Positions 9,728 through 20,003 are shown, counted from the first letter of the stretch. The stretch is DNA of 64,000 bases from Symbiodinium natans (GCA_905221605.1 CAJNDS010002403.1:340001-404000); one strand, 5' to 3'. Program-made: numbers and translations. The notes: a model not told the origin generated them from the letters alone.

Positions 9728-9849
9728 CCTTAAACCCAAAACCCCAAAACCCCAAACCCCAAACCCCAAACCCCAAACCCTAAACCCTAAACCCTAAACC
9801 CTAATCCTAAACCCTAAACCCTAAACCCTAAACCCTGAACCCTAAACCC
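9726..9849 (-). repeat. CCCCAAA run then CCCTAAA block
   Basis: Five CCCCAAA variant units (about 9735-9775) pass into about ten CCCTAAA units. Confidence 0.95.
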
Positions 9850-9930
9850 ATATCTGCAAGGTCGATGTTGCAAGACGTGTCGGAGGGCTTAAGCTTTCGG
9901 GGGCACTCAAGGGTCTTCCTCCCCAAGCCA

Positions 9931-10064
9931 GGGTGTAGGGTTTAGGGTTCAGGGTTCAGGGTTAGGGTTCAGGGTTTAGGGTTTAGGGTTCAGGGTTCAG
10001 GGTTCAGGGTTCAGGGTTCAGGGTTCAGGGTTTAGGGTTGAGGGTTTAGGGTTCAGTTCAGGGT
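9931..10064 (+). repeat. TTCAGGG-dominated telomeric block
   Basis: At least ten TTCAGGG units, six of them consecutive, mixed with TTTAGGG and TTGAGGG. Confidence 0.95.
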
Positions 10065-10408
10065 GTACCCCCTTGCAGACCATGCCTCTACCGGCCAAAG
10101 ACACGGAAAGCCTTCAACCCGAGGTGGCTTGAGCCCAAAAAAAGTTCAGCGCTTTCCTCGAGGAAGCTGTAGAAAGGGACTGCACTTTAATTCTTGGGTA
10201 TGTTTACCATTTTTAAAATAGGGACGTGGCTACTCTCACTAGTGGTTTTGGCAAGCCTTGTGCGAGCTGAGGCGCTAGTGGACATCCAAATGCAGGCGGT
10301 CAGGAAGGCAGGCATGTTAAGCCTCACCTGAAGTGGTCTTGGGGCTTGGGGGGTCTAGGGTTTAGGGTTTAGGAATTCGGGCTTAGGGTTTAGGCTTTCG
10401 GGGTGGTA

Positions 10409-10434
10409 GGGGGGGGGGGGGGGGGGGGGGGGGG
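10409..10434 (+). repeat. Poly-G tract, 26 G
   Basis: Uninterrupted run of G just after a degenerate TTTAGGG block (10342-10390). Confidence 0.95.
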
Positions 10435-10849
10435 TGGAGCCGTGAGCGACTCGAGCCCAACGTGCTCTAAACCCAGAAGCACATGAGGGAGCTAACATCT
10501 AGAACCCTAAACCCTAAACCCTAAACCCTAAACCCGGCACATAGGCTCCCAAACGCCCAACTGTAGCCTAAAAGGCCTCAACCAGCCTTATGGTTTAGGG
10601 TGTAGGGCATCGATTTAGGGTTCAGGGGTCCAAAAATGCTCTATGCTTACGGTTGTCCTGCATGTTGTTGAGCCCCAAAACTACAGGTTGAAGAGTGCGC
10701 AAAGCCTCTGGGATACTTCTCTACAAGAGAATGTGGAGGTCTTAACCGCAGAACATTTCTAGATCCGCTTAGGACTGAACCATGAACCCTTGTTGCGACC
10801 TCAATCCCATGTAAGTGACCAGAAATACTTATAATTACTCTACTTCAGA

Positions 10850-11126
10850 CCCCAAACCCTAAACCCTAAACCCTAAACCCTAAACACTAAACCCTAAACC
10901 CTAAACCCTAAGCCCTAAACCCTAAACCCTAAACCCTAAACCCTAAACCGAAACCACTCAAGAACCTCCAAGTACGGCTCTAGAGACTCCTACCTTGGGG
11001 GTTCTCAAAGACTCCAGTATCCTTTAACTAAGGATTTAAATCTAAACCCGTAAACCGTGAACCCTAGACCCTATAAACCCTAAACCCTAAACCCTAAACC
11101 CCTAAACCCTAAACCCTAAACCCTGC
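10850..11126 (-). repeat. CCCTAAA blocks
   Basis: About 13 units at 10850-10949 and a second, variant-rich group at 11040-11126, both in the same orientation, separated by 90 bp. Confidence 0.93.
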
Positions 11127-11310
11127 ACTCGAACTTTAAGGTTCAGGGCATTCTCCTTCCATCCGATTCCGTACTTGTTTGGGCTGAGTCTCTCCGAAAC
11201 TGCTGGGACCAGAGACCATACCATCTGTCCATCCGTGAAGTTTGGGCTACTATTTGCTCAAGAACCCCCCCACCCCCCACCCTCAACACAAACTGAATCA
11301 ACAATATTCT

Positions 11311-11311
<1 letters not shown>

Positions 11312-11348
<37 letters not shown>
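11312..11348 (-). repeat. Poly-C tract, 37 C
   Basis: Longest perfect homopolymer in the window. It sits in a C-rich stretch from 11265. Confidence 0.95.
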
Positions 11349-11349
<1 letters not shown>

Positions 11350-11428
11350 CGCTCAAAAACATCGTCCTTATGAGGGCAAAAGGGAGCATGATTCTTGAGT
11401 TTTTTGTGGTTCCCAGGCAAAAAACAGT

Positions 11429-11709
11429 AAACACCCTGAACCCGAAATCTCTAAACCCTAAATCCCTAAACCCAAAACCCCTAAACCCTAAATCCCTAAA
11501 CCCTAAACCTTAAAACCCTACGTCCTCACCATCTCTAACCCTAAACCGAGGGTTTTTAGGGTTTAGGATCTAGGCGCCTTAGCCCTCAACTTTGGAGCCG
11601 AAGTCTCAAGCCCCTAGACCCCTTTAGGGTTTAGGGTTTAGGGTTTAGGGGTTAGGGGTTAGGGGTTAGGGGTTAGGGTTGAGGGTTTAGGGTTTCGGGT
11701 TTAGGGCTA
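11429..11709. repeat. CCCTAAA block meeting TTTAGGG block
   Basis: CCCTAAAT/CCCTAAA-type units (11429-11548) reverse within a few bases to TTTAGGG (11550-11570). TTTAGGG with TTAGGGG variants follows at 11622-11709. Confidence 0.9.
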
Positions 11710-11831
11710 CTTGAAGGTCCATGGGTAGTTAGAAGTAGGTTACAAGTACTCAGGATAAGGCTATCACCAATTTTCATTGCAGATACCCTACTGATAAGCC
11801 CTCTTATAATTACACGTGAACCTGCAAGTAA
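11708..11831. mobile_element. Family A element between telomeric caps
   Basis: CTACTTGAAGGTCCATGGGTAG at the left, TACACGTGAACCTGCAAGTA at the right. TTTAGGG touches the left end and CCCTAAA follows the right end within a few bases, so the telomeric repeats continue the inverted repeat outward. Confidence 0.82.
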
Positions 11832-12079
11832 GCCCTAAACCCAAAAACCAAAAACCCTAAACCCTAAACCCTAAACCCTAAACCCTAAACCCCCCACCTC
11901 CCGAGCTTTCCTGACAAGGAGCCTTGCTGTAGTCCTGAGCGGACTTCATCATCTGGAGCTTGGCGTACCCGCTGGGGTCGAAAAGTTTCACGAACTCCAA
12001 CACCTTAGGGTTTAGGGTTTAGGGTTTCGGGATTCGGGTTTAGGGTTTAGGGTTTAGGGTTTAGGGTTTAGGGTTTAGC
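11832..12079. repeat. CCCTAAA block, 110-bp spacer, TTTAGGG block
   Basis: CCCTAAA at 11832-11892 and TTTAGGG at 12003-12079. The spacer start (CCCCCCACCTCCCGAGCTTT) recurs at about 12593-12612 after another CCCTAAA block. Confidence 0.92.
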
Positions 12080-12517
12080 TAGCTTGACTTTTGACTTGAG
12101 GTTTAGGTCTTAGGGTAATTACATGCCTTAAAGGGAGACCACTTCGGAGCCTTTGAAGGAAGGTAGAGGACCACAGTATGGGACCATGTAACTAACGTTA
12201 GAGTTTGAGGTTTAGGGTTTAGGCTTTAGGGTTTAGAGTTTAGGGCCTAGGGTGTTTGATGATGTGGTGTCTGGACAGGATGACACTTCATGTGGGGGTT
12301 AGGGCTTAGGGCTTTTTACCACAGCAAGGGCTGGTAAGGATGTGGTAGGTTGGTTGGTCCGGGTTTTAGGATTTAGGGCTGAAGGCTTAGGGTTTACCAC
12401 GTGTCAAAATGTTGGCTTTCTAGGTGTGCCTTCGAAAGCCCTTGAACACATTCCGTTAGCCAACGGGTATCCGGCTTCCATTCCCAGGAACGGGCTTTCG
12501 AGAGCTTGGTTTCTCCT

Positions 12518-12612
12518 AAACCCTAAACCCTGACCCTAAACCCTAAACTGCCCTAAACCCTAAGCCCTAAACCCAAAACCCAAAACCCTAAACCCCCCAC
12601 CTCCCGAGCTTT
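12518..12612 (-). repeat. CCCTAAA block and shared spacer start
   Basis: CCCTAAA with CCCAAAA variants, then the same 20-bp CCCCCCACCTCCCGAGCTTT that follows the block near 11.89 kb. Sequence after it differs. Confidence 0.85.
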
Positions 12613-12864
12613 GAAAAAAACACCACCTAAGACGTCTCCGGCACCAGACGGACGTGTCGCTACCCTAAGGCCTAAAAGCCATAAAGCGCTAAACCCAGAT
12701 GTAGGACAAATCTCTGACAACCCAAAAACCCTCAACCCTAAACCCCCGTTCTGCGAGCCCCAGTGTTATGACGGGCTTAGGGTTTGGGGTTTAATCAAGG
12801 TTTAGGGTGCCATCGCCAAAGGAAAGAGTCACTGTAGGGTTTGAGGTTGTTGTTGCCTTGCTCA

Positions 12865-13275
12865 CTTAGAGACACGTTTAGGGGCTTAGGGTTGTTAAGG
12901 GTTGTTTAGGTCTAGGGGTTTGGAGTTTAGGATTCAGGGGCTTAGGATTTAGGGCAGGGCTTAGGGTGTAGGATTTTAGTGTGGCTTAGGGTGGCCTACT
13001 TCTACAACGACCCAGGAAGGTTCAATCCCTGTGATACTACAGGGCGTTCAGGATCACACCCTAAACCCTGAAACCTGAACCTTAAAGCCTGCACCCTAAA
13101 CCCTAAATCCTAAACCCTAAATCCTGAACCCTAGGCCCTAAGCCCTAAATCCTAAACCCTAAACCCTGAACACTAAAGCCTCAATAGGGCATTCAGCATC
13201 ACATAGCCATCCCATAGAGGGCCCAAATCTGCGATTTAGGGTTTAGGGTTTAGGGTTTAGGGTTTAGGGTTTAGC
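12865..13275. repeat. Degenerate TTTAGGG, CCCTAAA, TTTAGGG blocks
   Basis: Decayed TTTAGGG at 12865-12990, CCCTAAA with CCCTGAA variants at 13053-13175, and clean TTTAGGG at 13229-13275. The motif AGGGCNTTCAGNATCACA occurs at 13023-13043 and 13185-13202 on both sides of the CCCTAAA block. Confidence 0.85.
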
Positions 13276-13480
13276 GTTTGGGGATCAGGGCCGGGGCCTT
13301 CGGCATGGGAATTGCAAGGAGCTCCTGCATAGCCCGTGTTCTCGGAACTATTCGGAGTCCCTGTTAGAATAGCTAAGCCCTACAAACCCTAAACCCGACA
13401 TCCTAACCCTAAACCCTAAAACCCTAAACCGTAAACCCTAGACCCTAAATCACCTACCTATCAAACTGTCTTGCTTTTTG

Positions 13481-13572
13481 TTGGTTAGCAGGCAATGAGG
13501 GAATTAGGGCCCTATGTATACCCTTTAAGGAATTTTACGGGGTACCTCATTCCCCCATTCCCTACTGACCAA
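13481..13572. mobile_element. Family E MITE-like element, 92 bp
   Basis: TTGGTTAGCAGGCAATGAGG at the left and CATTCCCTACTGACCAA at the right, inverse with few changes. The inner arms are GGGCCCTATGTATACCC and GGGGTACCTCATTCC. Confidence 0.8.
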
Positions 13573-13579
13573 CAGTTAG

Positions 13580-14500
13580 AATAAATCATCCTCAGACGGC
13601 CGCTTGAACTTAGTGTTAATGTCCAGGGGTCTACTTGAAGGTTCTTAGTTCTTGGTTTGAGGTGGGGCTACCCTTAACCCCAAAAAACGCTACTCACTAA
13701 CCCGCATTGGCCGACGGAAACCTGTGAACATTTAACATACCTATGGTGTTCTTAAACTGTAGGGTTTGGAGTTTAGGGAAGGTGTGATTCGGGTTCCTTA
13801 AATCCTAAACCCGAATCCCTAAACTCTAAAACCTGAACCCAAACCCTGAAAGGCAAACAAACGCATGCCCGTGCTTCTCAGGGTAGCTACATGGTTCCAT
13901 CATTGGAGGCCCCTAATATACCCCTTACATGCCCTGCAAAACTCAAGGGCCAATACTTCAAAACCCTAAAGAAAGTAAGGGACCATACTAGGCGGCCAAT
14001 TGCGTTTATGAAAAGGGTTTAGGGTTTAGGGTTCGGATTTAAGGATAACGGGATCCGAACTTGGGTATATGGTTACATGCTATGCAGCGTGCCAACTTCA
14101 CATGGGGGACTTCTACGAAACATACCTATCCTGAAGGGACCACACCTTAGAAACCTCTCCACATACCCATATTGTTTACGTACCCAGAGCCCTAAACCCT
14201 AAACCCCATGAACCTCAACCGCCAAAGCCCCAAGAGCCGAAACCCAGTACAGTCACTAAAGCCCCAAAAGCCCAAACCAGCAGAGTAAGAAAGAGTCGGA
14301 ATCTAGGTCCCCAGACTTCTCACCCCTGCGACATAAGCTTGGTGAGGGTTAGCGTTGAGGGTTCAGGTGAAGGCCCGGTGCTTGCTATGGGAGCTTCGGG
14401 GTTAGGGTTTAGAAGGTTTGCGAGGGGTTGGGAACTTACGGCTTCGGGTTGCGGGCTTCGGGAGACATAACCTTCTCAAGTCCTCGACCTCAGGTTCAGG
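13580..14500. other. Array-poor spacer with small decayed blocks
   Basis: Holds a family A left-end fragment (13631), a K-type motif near 13950-13985 (ACTTCAAAACCCTAAAG, AAGGGACCATA) and short TTTAGGG or CCCTAAA remnants. No gene seen. Confidence 0.5.
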
Positions 14501-14503
14501 GGT

Positions 14504-14686
14504 TTAGAGTTGAGGGGTTATAGACTTTGGGGATAGGTCTAGGATGCATGTCAGACCAGCACCAGCAGCCGGCATACACTGCCGCGCACTTTGCGCAGCG
14601 GAGCAGGATGACACTGCCTGGAAGGACGCCGCGCGCCAGGGTGAAGTACCAATCGCAAGCGCGTCAGCGGTTTCCCGCAGGCGCAA
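14504..14686 (-). other. GC-rich spacer, possible exon fragment
   Basis: GC-rich unlike its flanks. The reverse strand is open for 60 codons (RLRETADALAIGTSP, later ARQCMPAAGAGL). No family recognised, no splice context proven. It could equally be chance openness in GC-rich DNA. Confidence 0.15.
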
Positions 14687-15217
14687 GTTGAGGGAATGAA
14701 GGTATATTCCCTAAACCAGGGACATGGGCTTCTGGGTAAGGACCTCTGACATGCGAGGGTTTAGGGTTTAGGGTTTAACTAGGGTTTGGGGGTTTGGGTT
14801 TTGGGGTGTAGGGTTGAACTTGCAACATCTTACAACCGTGGAAGGGATGCCTTATGACGGTGTTTTCCCCAAACAGCCCCCCACCTCCCCCTGCTCCCCC
14901 CTGGTGAGCAAAGTAGGGTTTAGGGTATAAACGAGTCCTTTCAATAGGGTCTAACCAGTTCAAATTCGAGTTACCCTACTTATAACTTATAACCCTACTT
15001 CTTAAAACGGTGCTCAACGAAACTGTGTCCTGCATCTCGAAAGCGTTGATGAAGTTGGGAGCCTGACGTAGGAGTTACTTTACTCTGAAACTCGGCGATT
15101 CCGGGGTCCGTTATGACTGGGGTTAAGTACGGGCAACTAGAGTAAAGCCACAAGTGGGTTACTATAGGGCTTATCCGCAAGCAGTGCTGGCGAGATGGGT
15201 CCCTACGATACCCTCAG

Positions 15218-15305
15218 GGTCCATGTACCTACATAGGGAGTACTTGGGCCTTAAAGGACCTCTTACATAGGACTTTTGGGCCCAAGTATATAATAATGTG
15301 GTACT
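15218..15305. mobile_element. J-type element with small hairpin
   Basis: TACTTGGGCC (15241-15250) opposes GGCCCAAGTA (15279-15288). Flanks CAGGGTCCATGTACC and ATAATGTGGTACT match the copy at 46.6 kb. Confidence 0.6.
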
Positions 15306-15308
15306 CAA

Positions 15309-15444
15309 CCCGAAACCCTAAACCCTAAACCCTGAACCCTGAACCCTAAACCCTAAACCCTAAACCCTAAACCCTAAACCCTAAACCCTAAACCCTAAAC
15401 CCTAAACCCTAAACCAGAACCCCTAAACCCTAAGCCCTAGACCC
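15309..15444 (-). repeat. CCCTAAA block, about 18 units
   Basis: Mostly perfect CCCTAAA with CCCTGAA variants near the start. Confidence 0.96.
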
Positions 15445-15514
15445 AAGGTTTCGGCGTCGCAGCAGGCGCCGAATCGCCGTGTCATGAACGGGATGAAGGC
15501 TCTTAAAACCCAAA

Positions 15515-15600
15515 TATGGGGGGTTTACGATATTGGGGTACCTATTGGGGTCCTTATTGTAAGGAGATTCTATTATTCGGGGGTCGGTTTTATCTATAGA
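15515..15600. mobile_element. Family F fragment
   Basis: GGGGGGTTTACGATATTGGGGTACCTATTGGGGTCCTTATTGTAA-type sequence, clearly the same as the reverse complement of 49.89-49.94 kb. The AT-rich flank has no clear ORF. Confidence 0.6.
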
Positions 15601-15927
15601 ATAAAGAAACAATAACGACAAATAAATGAAATCTAGTAAAACCGCATTAAAACACAAGAGATCCTAAACAATCATGAAAAAGCCCAAAAAACCCAGTAAA
15701 ACCCAATAAACAACCCTAGTATAGGCGTCTGAATAATTCGAAAAAGTGTTTTTTTCTTACTTATTCGTTTTATTTTTTGAGGGGGGGGGGGGGGCGTCCT
15801 TACAGTATACATATATACGGGACCATAAGGGAATAATAAACGTCAACCTGGCCTGTCCCGGCACCCACTTGCCGATCTCTTGCCAGCGGTTGAAGACGCC
15901 AACCCAATTTCCCAGGGACCTCCGGTC

Positions 15928-16026
15928 AGGGTGTAGGGTTTAGGGTTTAGGGTTTAGGGTTTAGGGTTTAGGGTTTAGGGTTTAGGGTTTCGGGTTTAGG
16001 GTTTGGGGCTAGGGGTTTGGAGTTTA
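15928..16026 (+). repeat. TTTAGGG block
   Basis: About nine clean units followed by decayed ones. A 14-G tract lies upstream at 15781-15794. Confidence 0.95.
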
Positions 16027-16385
16027 GGTTTTTGGGGGTTTACCCACAGGCTCCAATTGTTTGTACTTCTTGGGAGTAGTATACTATCACCCCCCTACAA
16101 TGAAACCAAAAAAGGAACCACATTGAAGCCTTCACGTGGGGTTTGTGGTTTCAGGTTTAGGAGGTACTGAGCCCTAAAACCCCAAATCCTAAAGGGGAGT
16201 AGCCCTAAGCCCTATACCCTGAACCCCAAACCCCCAAACCCTAAACCCTAAGCCCTAAGCCATCTTTAAGTCCTTCAGGTGTTTCATGGGCTCCCCTACT
16301 ACCCCCTCTATACTGCCTCCCGGAGGGGGGGGGGGGGGTAGTCAAGACAGGGCCAGCACGTGCGGCCCCTGCAAGACAGTGTCTG

Positions 16386-16467
16386 CTAGGGTTTAGGGTT
16401 TAGGGTTTAGGGTTTAGGGTTTAGGGTTTAGGGTTTAGGGTTTAGGGTTTAGGGTTTAGGGTTTAGC
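16386..16467 (+). repeat. TTTAGGG block, about 12 units
   Basis: Perfect array. A 14-G tract lies 50 bp upstream (16325-16338). A CCCTAAA block (16650-16694) follows after 180 bp. Confidence 0.97.
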
Positions 16468-16831
16468 TTGGGCTCAAGGATCCTTAGCCCTACAGTGTGT
16501 GACTCATGTAGCGCGTTGGGGGCTACGCCCGCCGCCCTACAAAACCTGACCCGACCCCCTCACTGCCTTGACTTCAAACCTGGCCCCTTAACCGGAGCAA
16601 CTTCAGCCCCAGCCCTAAATCCCGCGCCCTTAACCCTAATCAGGATTTCCCGAAACCCTAAACCCTAAACCCTAAACCCTAAACCCTAAACCCTCAAGGC
16701 CCCTGAGAATCCGAAGGCCGCCAAAGCCCCTTTTCAGGCCGCTTTGAGGAGAGCCCGCCTCAATGCCAAGGTCTTGCACACAGCTGTGGGGGCGCCGAGG
16801 AGAATGCTGCTCCTGCCGAGACTATGAAGCT

Positions 16832-16978
16832 AAGGTTTGGGGTTTTAGGGTTTTAGGGTTTGTAGGGTTTGTAGGGTTTTAGGGTTTGTAGGGTTTTAGG
16901 GTTTTCGGGTTTCAGGGTTTTTAGGGTGTTAGGGTTTTAGGGTTTTGGGTCTTGGGTTTAGGGTCTAGGGTTTCGGGT
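16832..16978 (+). repeat. TTTTAGGG / TTTGTAGGG variant block
   Basis: Eight- and nine-base variants dominate, unlike the heptamer elsewhere. Confidence 0.9.
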
Positions 16979-16999
16979 TCTCTCAAGGGGGGTTAGGTC

Positions 17000-17960
17000 A
17001 TGAGATCTGGTCGGCGAAGCCCGCAACACCCTTCCTCCTACAGAAACTTAAGGGGGTCACGGCCGGGGGGGGGGCGGGGCTGATTCTCAAACTTCTTACT
17101 TTGAGGATGCATAAGCTTTAGGGCTTAGTGGTTCAGTGTTTAGGCTCCCAAAACCCTAAGTCCAACACTCACTGAACCCTCAATCCTAATCACGGCCGAA
17201 AGCCTGAACCCTGAGATTCACATTAACCTCATATCTCTCACTAACGATGTGCACACCCGCGCAGCCCCGAGAGGCTTGTAGAAATTGCGGGGGTAGTGCT
17301 GGTGGAAGTCGATAGCCCTCCCTATGCGCCCTTCACGCACGCACACACACACACATTTCTCAGCAGGCAATGCAGTGGAAGGGACGCCAGCAGGGCCAGC
17401 GTGCAACATCATAGCTGTTAACATAAGCTTGGGTCACAGAGTCCGTCCCTTAAACAACAACAACCGCACGCACACTGATTTGTTCAACGCTTTGGGGCTC
17501 TATGGCTTTGGCCCCGCACGCCTCATGAAGTTTATGGCTCAAGGGATATAAGGTTTAGCATTTAGAAAGCTTCACGGTTCAAACCCTAGACCCAAACCCA
17601 GGGTTCTAGTGTCTAGGTCGTCCCCAGAAACTCCCTAGTGACCACCCTACCCAAGCCGCATGATTCCCCTATGCCAATCGAACCCTCACGTCACCCTTGC
17701 CACTAAGAAACCCTAAACCCCACACCTTAGCCCCTCTGAACTCTTTAGGGCCCCGAAAAAGCACATTTACATAGGGAATCTACAAGCAGGGTTGTCCAGA
17801 ATGCCCCCTTATAGGGGCCCTTATACCCCAAAAATAGGATCCTTATGCTTATGTGGCTTTTGGGCCCTGAACTCGTGCAAGCAAGGGACCAGAAGTCGGG
17901 CAGCCAGTCTACGCCCGGAAAGTCCTTGCATGATTCGCTCCACCCCCAAAGGTTTTCGGG
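17000..17960. other. Array-poor spacer
   Basis: A short CA microsatellite at 17337-17354 and small CCCTAAA remnants. Open frames on both strands around 17218-17551 overlap and look like chance. Nothing recognised. Confidence 0.45.
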
Positions 17961-18311
17961 TTGAGGGTTTAGGATTTCATTAAACCCTTGTAAACCCTAA
18001 ACCTAACCCTAAACCCTAAACTCTCTAAGGGCTTTGGGGTTAGGGTTTCCGGTCTATGACTTCACTTTACCTCTAGGTTTCGGGCTTCGGGGCTGAGGGT
18101 CTTGGGCTCTCTTTATCTTAGCAAGGGGTAAACATGCCCCTTTTCTTGCGGGTATATCCGTGGTAACCAAAAAGTATACTGTACAGCACGACAAAGTCCG
18201 CATGTGCTTCTCGGTCTGGTACCTCTAAGGGCCGCCATTTTGCCGCTTTGGTTGCTTGGCTCTCTCAACCCCCACCCCAAGCCCGTGACTTTATCTTGAG
18301 GCTCCAGAAGT

Positions 18312-18395
18312 TCGGGTTTACCCTAAACCCTAAACCCTAAACCCTGAACCTCTGAAACCCTATTACCTAAACCCCTAATCCCTAAACCGTAAAAC
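18312..18395 (-). repeat. Degenerate CCCTAAA block
   Basis: CCCTAAA with CCCTGAA, CCCCTAA and CCGTAAA variants. Confidence 0.9.
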
Positions 18396-18410
18396 CCTTG
18401 GTTTTAGGGG

Positions 18411-18505
18411 TTCTAGAGTATATTCATATAGGGACCATAATATAAGGGAATACTATTATGATCGTATTCCCTTATATGGCCCCTATATAAAAAATCCTCT
18501 AGTAA
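18411..18505. mobile_element. Family L hairpin element, 95 bp
   Basis: TTCTAGAGTATATTCATATA at the left opposes TATATAAAAAATCCTCTAGTAA at the right, and the inner arms ATATAAGGGAATAC and GTATTCCCTTATAT are a perfect inverse, leaving about a 10-base loop. A single copy is seen. Confidence 0.75.
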
Positions 18506-18778
18506 CTAAACCCCAAACACTAAACCCTAAACCCCAAACCCTAAACCCTAAACCCCAGCCCCTAAACCCTAAACCCCAAACCCTAAACCCCAAACCCCAA
18601 ACCCTAAACCCTAAACCCTGCTCCCGAAGCCGCAGAAGCCGCTCCCGCGAACGTGGGTTCCGGGTTCGCGGAGTTTTCAGTTTCTCAGAGGCCCTGAAGC
18701 CCTAAACGCCGAAAAGCCCCAAACCCGTTTAGGGTTTAGGGTTTGGGGTTTAGGGTTTAGAGTTTAGGGGTTTAGGGC
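18505..18778. repeat. CCCTAAA block, 105-bp GC spacer, TTTAGGG block
   Basis: CCCTAAA and CCCCAAA units at 18505-18619 and TTTAGGG at 18725-18778 around a GC-rich spacer. Confidence 0.93.
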
Positions 18779-18903
18779 TACTTGAATGTTCATGGGTAGT
18801 GATAAGTAAGGGTTGTATGTGCCCAACATAAGGTTATAACCGTTTATGAACAGGTTTTGCCTACTTATAACCCCACTTATAGCTACCCATGAACCTCCAA
18901 GAA
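18778..18903. mobile_element. Family A MITE-like element
   Basis: CTACTTGAATGTTCATGGGTAG and GCTACCCATGAACCTCCAAG, with inner CTTATAACCCCACTTATAG. TTTAGGG touches the left end. No CCCTAAA on the right here. Confidence 0.82.
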
Positions 18904-19005
18904 GGCTTTAAGGGACCCAATCTCTGAGGCAGCCATCAAAAGCAAGCACTGAGGCCTGACAGCCACAAATCGTGTCGAAAGCATGCTGACCCTACGCACC
19001 CAAAC

Positions 19006-19116
19006 CCCTGGCAGGATCCAAACAGTAGAGCCGCCAAATGGTACCGTATACTGCTAGTGGGTCGTTCTTAGGAGCCCTTAAGCGGATCTACTTTTTGGAT
19101 CCTCCCAGGAACCGGG
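19006..19116. mobile_element. Family I hairpin element
   Basis: CTGGCAGGATCCAAACAGTAG on the left is the inverse of CTACTTTTTGGATCCTCCCAG on the right with few changes. The second copy is at 29.53-29.64 kb. Confidence 0.75.
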
Positions 19117-19120
19117 GAAG

Positions 19121-19193
19121 CTAAACCCTAAACCCTAAACCCTAAACCCTAAACCCTAAACCCTAAACCCTAAACCCTAAACCCTAAACCCCT
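19121..19193 (-). repeat. CCCTAAA block, about 10 units
   Basis: Perfect array directly right of the family I element. Confidence 0.96.
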
Positions 19194-19274
19194 AGACATC
19201 CTCTACCCCAAGCAGCCATGTAGACATCGCAATCGGGCAACTTAAGTAGCGACTCCGGGTCGACCCGAAAAACG

Positions 19275-19392
19275 AAACCCTAGAAACCCTAGAGACCCTA
19301 GAGACGCTAGAGACCCTAGAAACCTAGAAACCCTAGAAACCCTAGAAACCCTAGAAACCCTAGAAACCCTAGAAACCCTGAACCTTGAACCC
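19275..19392 (-). repeat. CCCTAGAAA nonamer array
   Basis: About a dozen 9-bp units CCCTAGAAA or CCCTAGAGA. It looks like a CCCTAAA unit with two inserted bases that then spread locally. Confidence 0.92.
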
Positions 19393-19440
19393 TAAGCTTT
19401 TGGGGGCAGGTGGGTGAGGGGTTTAGAGCTTCGGAGTGCG

Positions 19441-19520
19441 CGTTCCCCCTTTTTCTAGCAGTCCTGAATAGGGCTTAAAATAGGGGGTACGATACTCCCT
19501 ATTGAGGACTGTTAGCAACC
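19441..19520. mobile_element. Family G element, 80 bp
   Basis: CTAGCAGTCCTGAATAGGG opposes CCCTATTGAGGACTGTTAG. The left outer end has GTTCCCCCTTTTT. The right outer end is missing or displaced: GGGGAACATCCCAAGTT appears at 19594-19610, beyond a CCCTAAA block. Confidence 0.7.
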
Positions 19521-19573
19521 CCAAACCCTAAACCCTAAACCCTAAACCCTAAACCCTAAACCCTAAACCCTAA
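19514..19573 (-). repeat. CCCTAAA block inside or beside family G
   Basis: Eight units lie between the G stem and the G-like right terminus at 19594-19610, as if the array interrupts the element. Confidence 0.85.
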
Positions 19574-19683
19574 TAAAGCACTGTTCGTAGAAGGGGAACA
19601 TCCCAAGTTAGGGCACTTCCGTCCCGGCCGCCTCCTGGATGGCTTCGCCAATGCACCCCATCGAAACCTCAGAAGGATGGGTA

Positions 19684-20003
19684 AGGGGTTTAGGGTTTAG
19701 GGTCTAGGGTCTAGGGTTTAGGGGTTAGGGTTTAGGGTTTAGGGTTTAGGGTTTAGGGTTTAGGGTTTAGGGTTAGGGTTAAGGGTTAAGGGTTAAGGGT
19801 TAAGGGTTAAGGGTTAAGGGTTAAGGGTTAAGGGTTAAGGGTTAAGGGTTAAGGGTTAAGGGTTTAGGGTTTAGGGTTTAGGGTTTAGGGTTTAGGGTTT
19901 ACGGTTTAGGGTTTAGGGTTTAGGGTTTAGGGTTTAGGGTTTAGGGTTTAGGGTTTAGGGTTTAGGGTTTTAGGGTCCCAAGCCCTAAACCCTAAATCCC
20001 AGA
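19684..20003. repeat. Long TTTAGGG array with TTAAGGG core, then CCCTAAA
   Basis: TTTAGGG at 19684-19787, about 11 consecutive TTAAGGG at 19788-19862, and TTTAGGG again to 19976. It then meets CCCTAAACCCTAAA at 19982-20003 head to head with about 9 bp between. At nearly 300 bp it is the longest telomeric array here. Confidence 0.97.

Noticed and set aside
11175-11513. 112-codon plus frame with polyproline
   Set aside because: The proline run is a 37-C homopolymer and the tail is CCCTAAA read as LNPKS repeats.
17324-17551. Plus-strand frame beginning RTHTHTH
   Set aside because: Starts in a CA microsatellite and overlaps an opposite-strand frame of equal quality.
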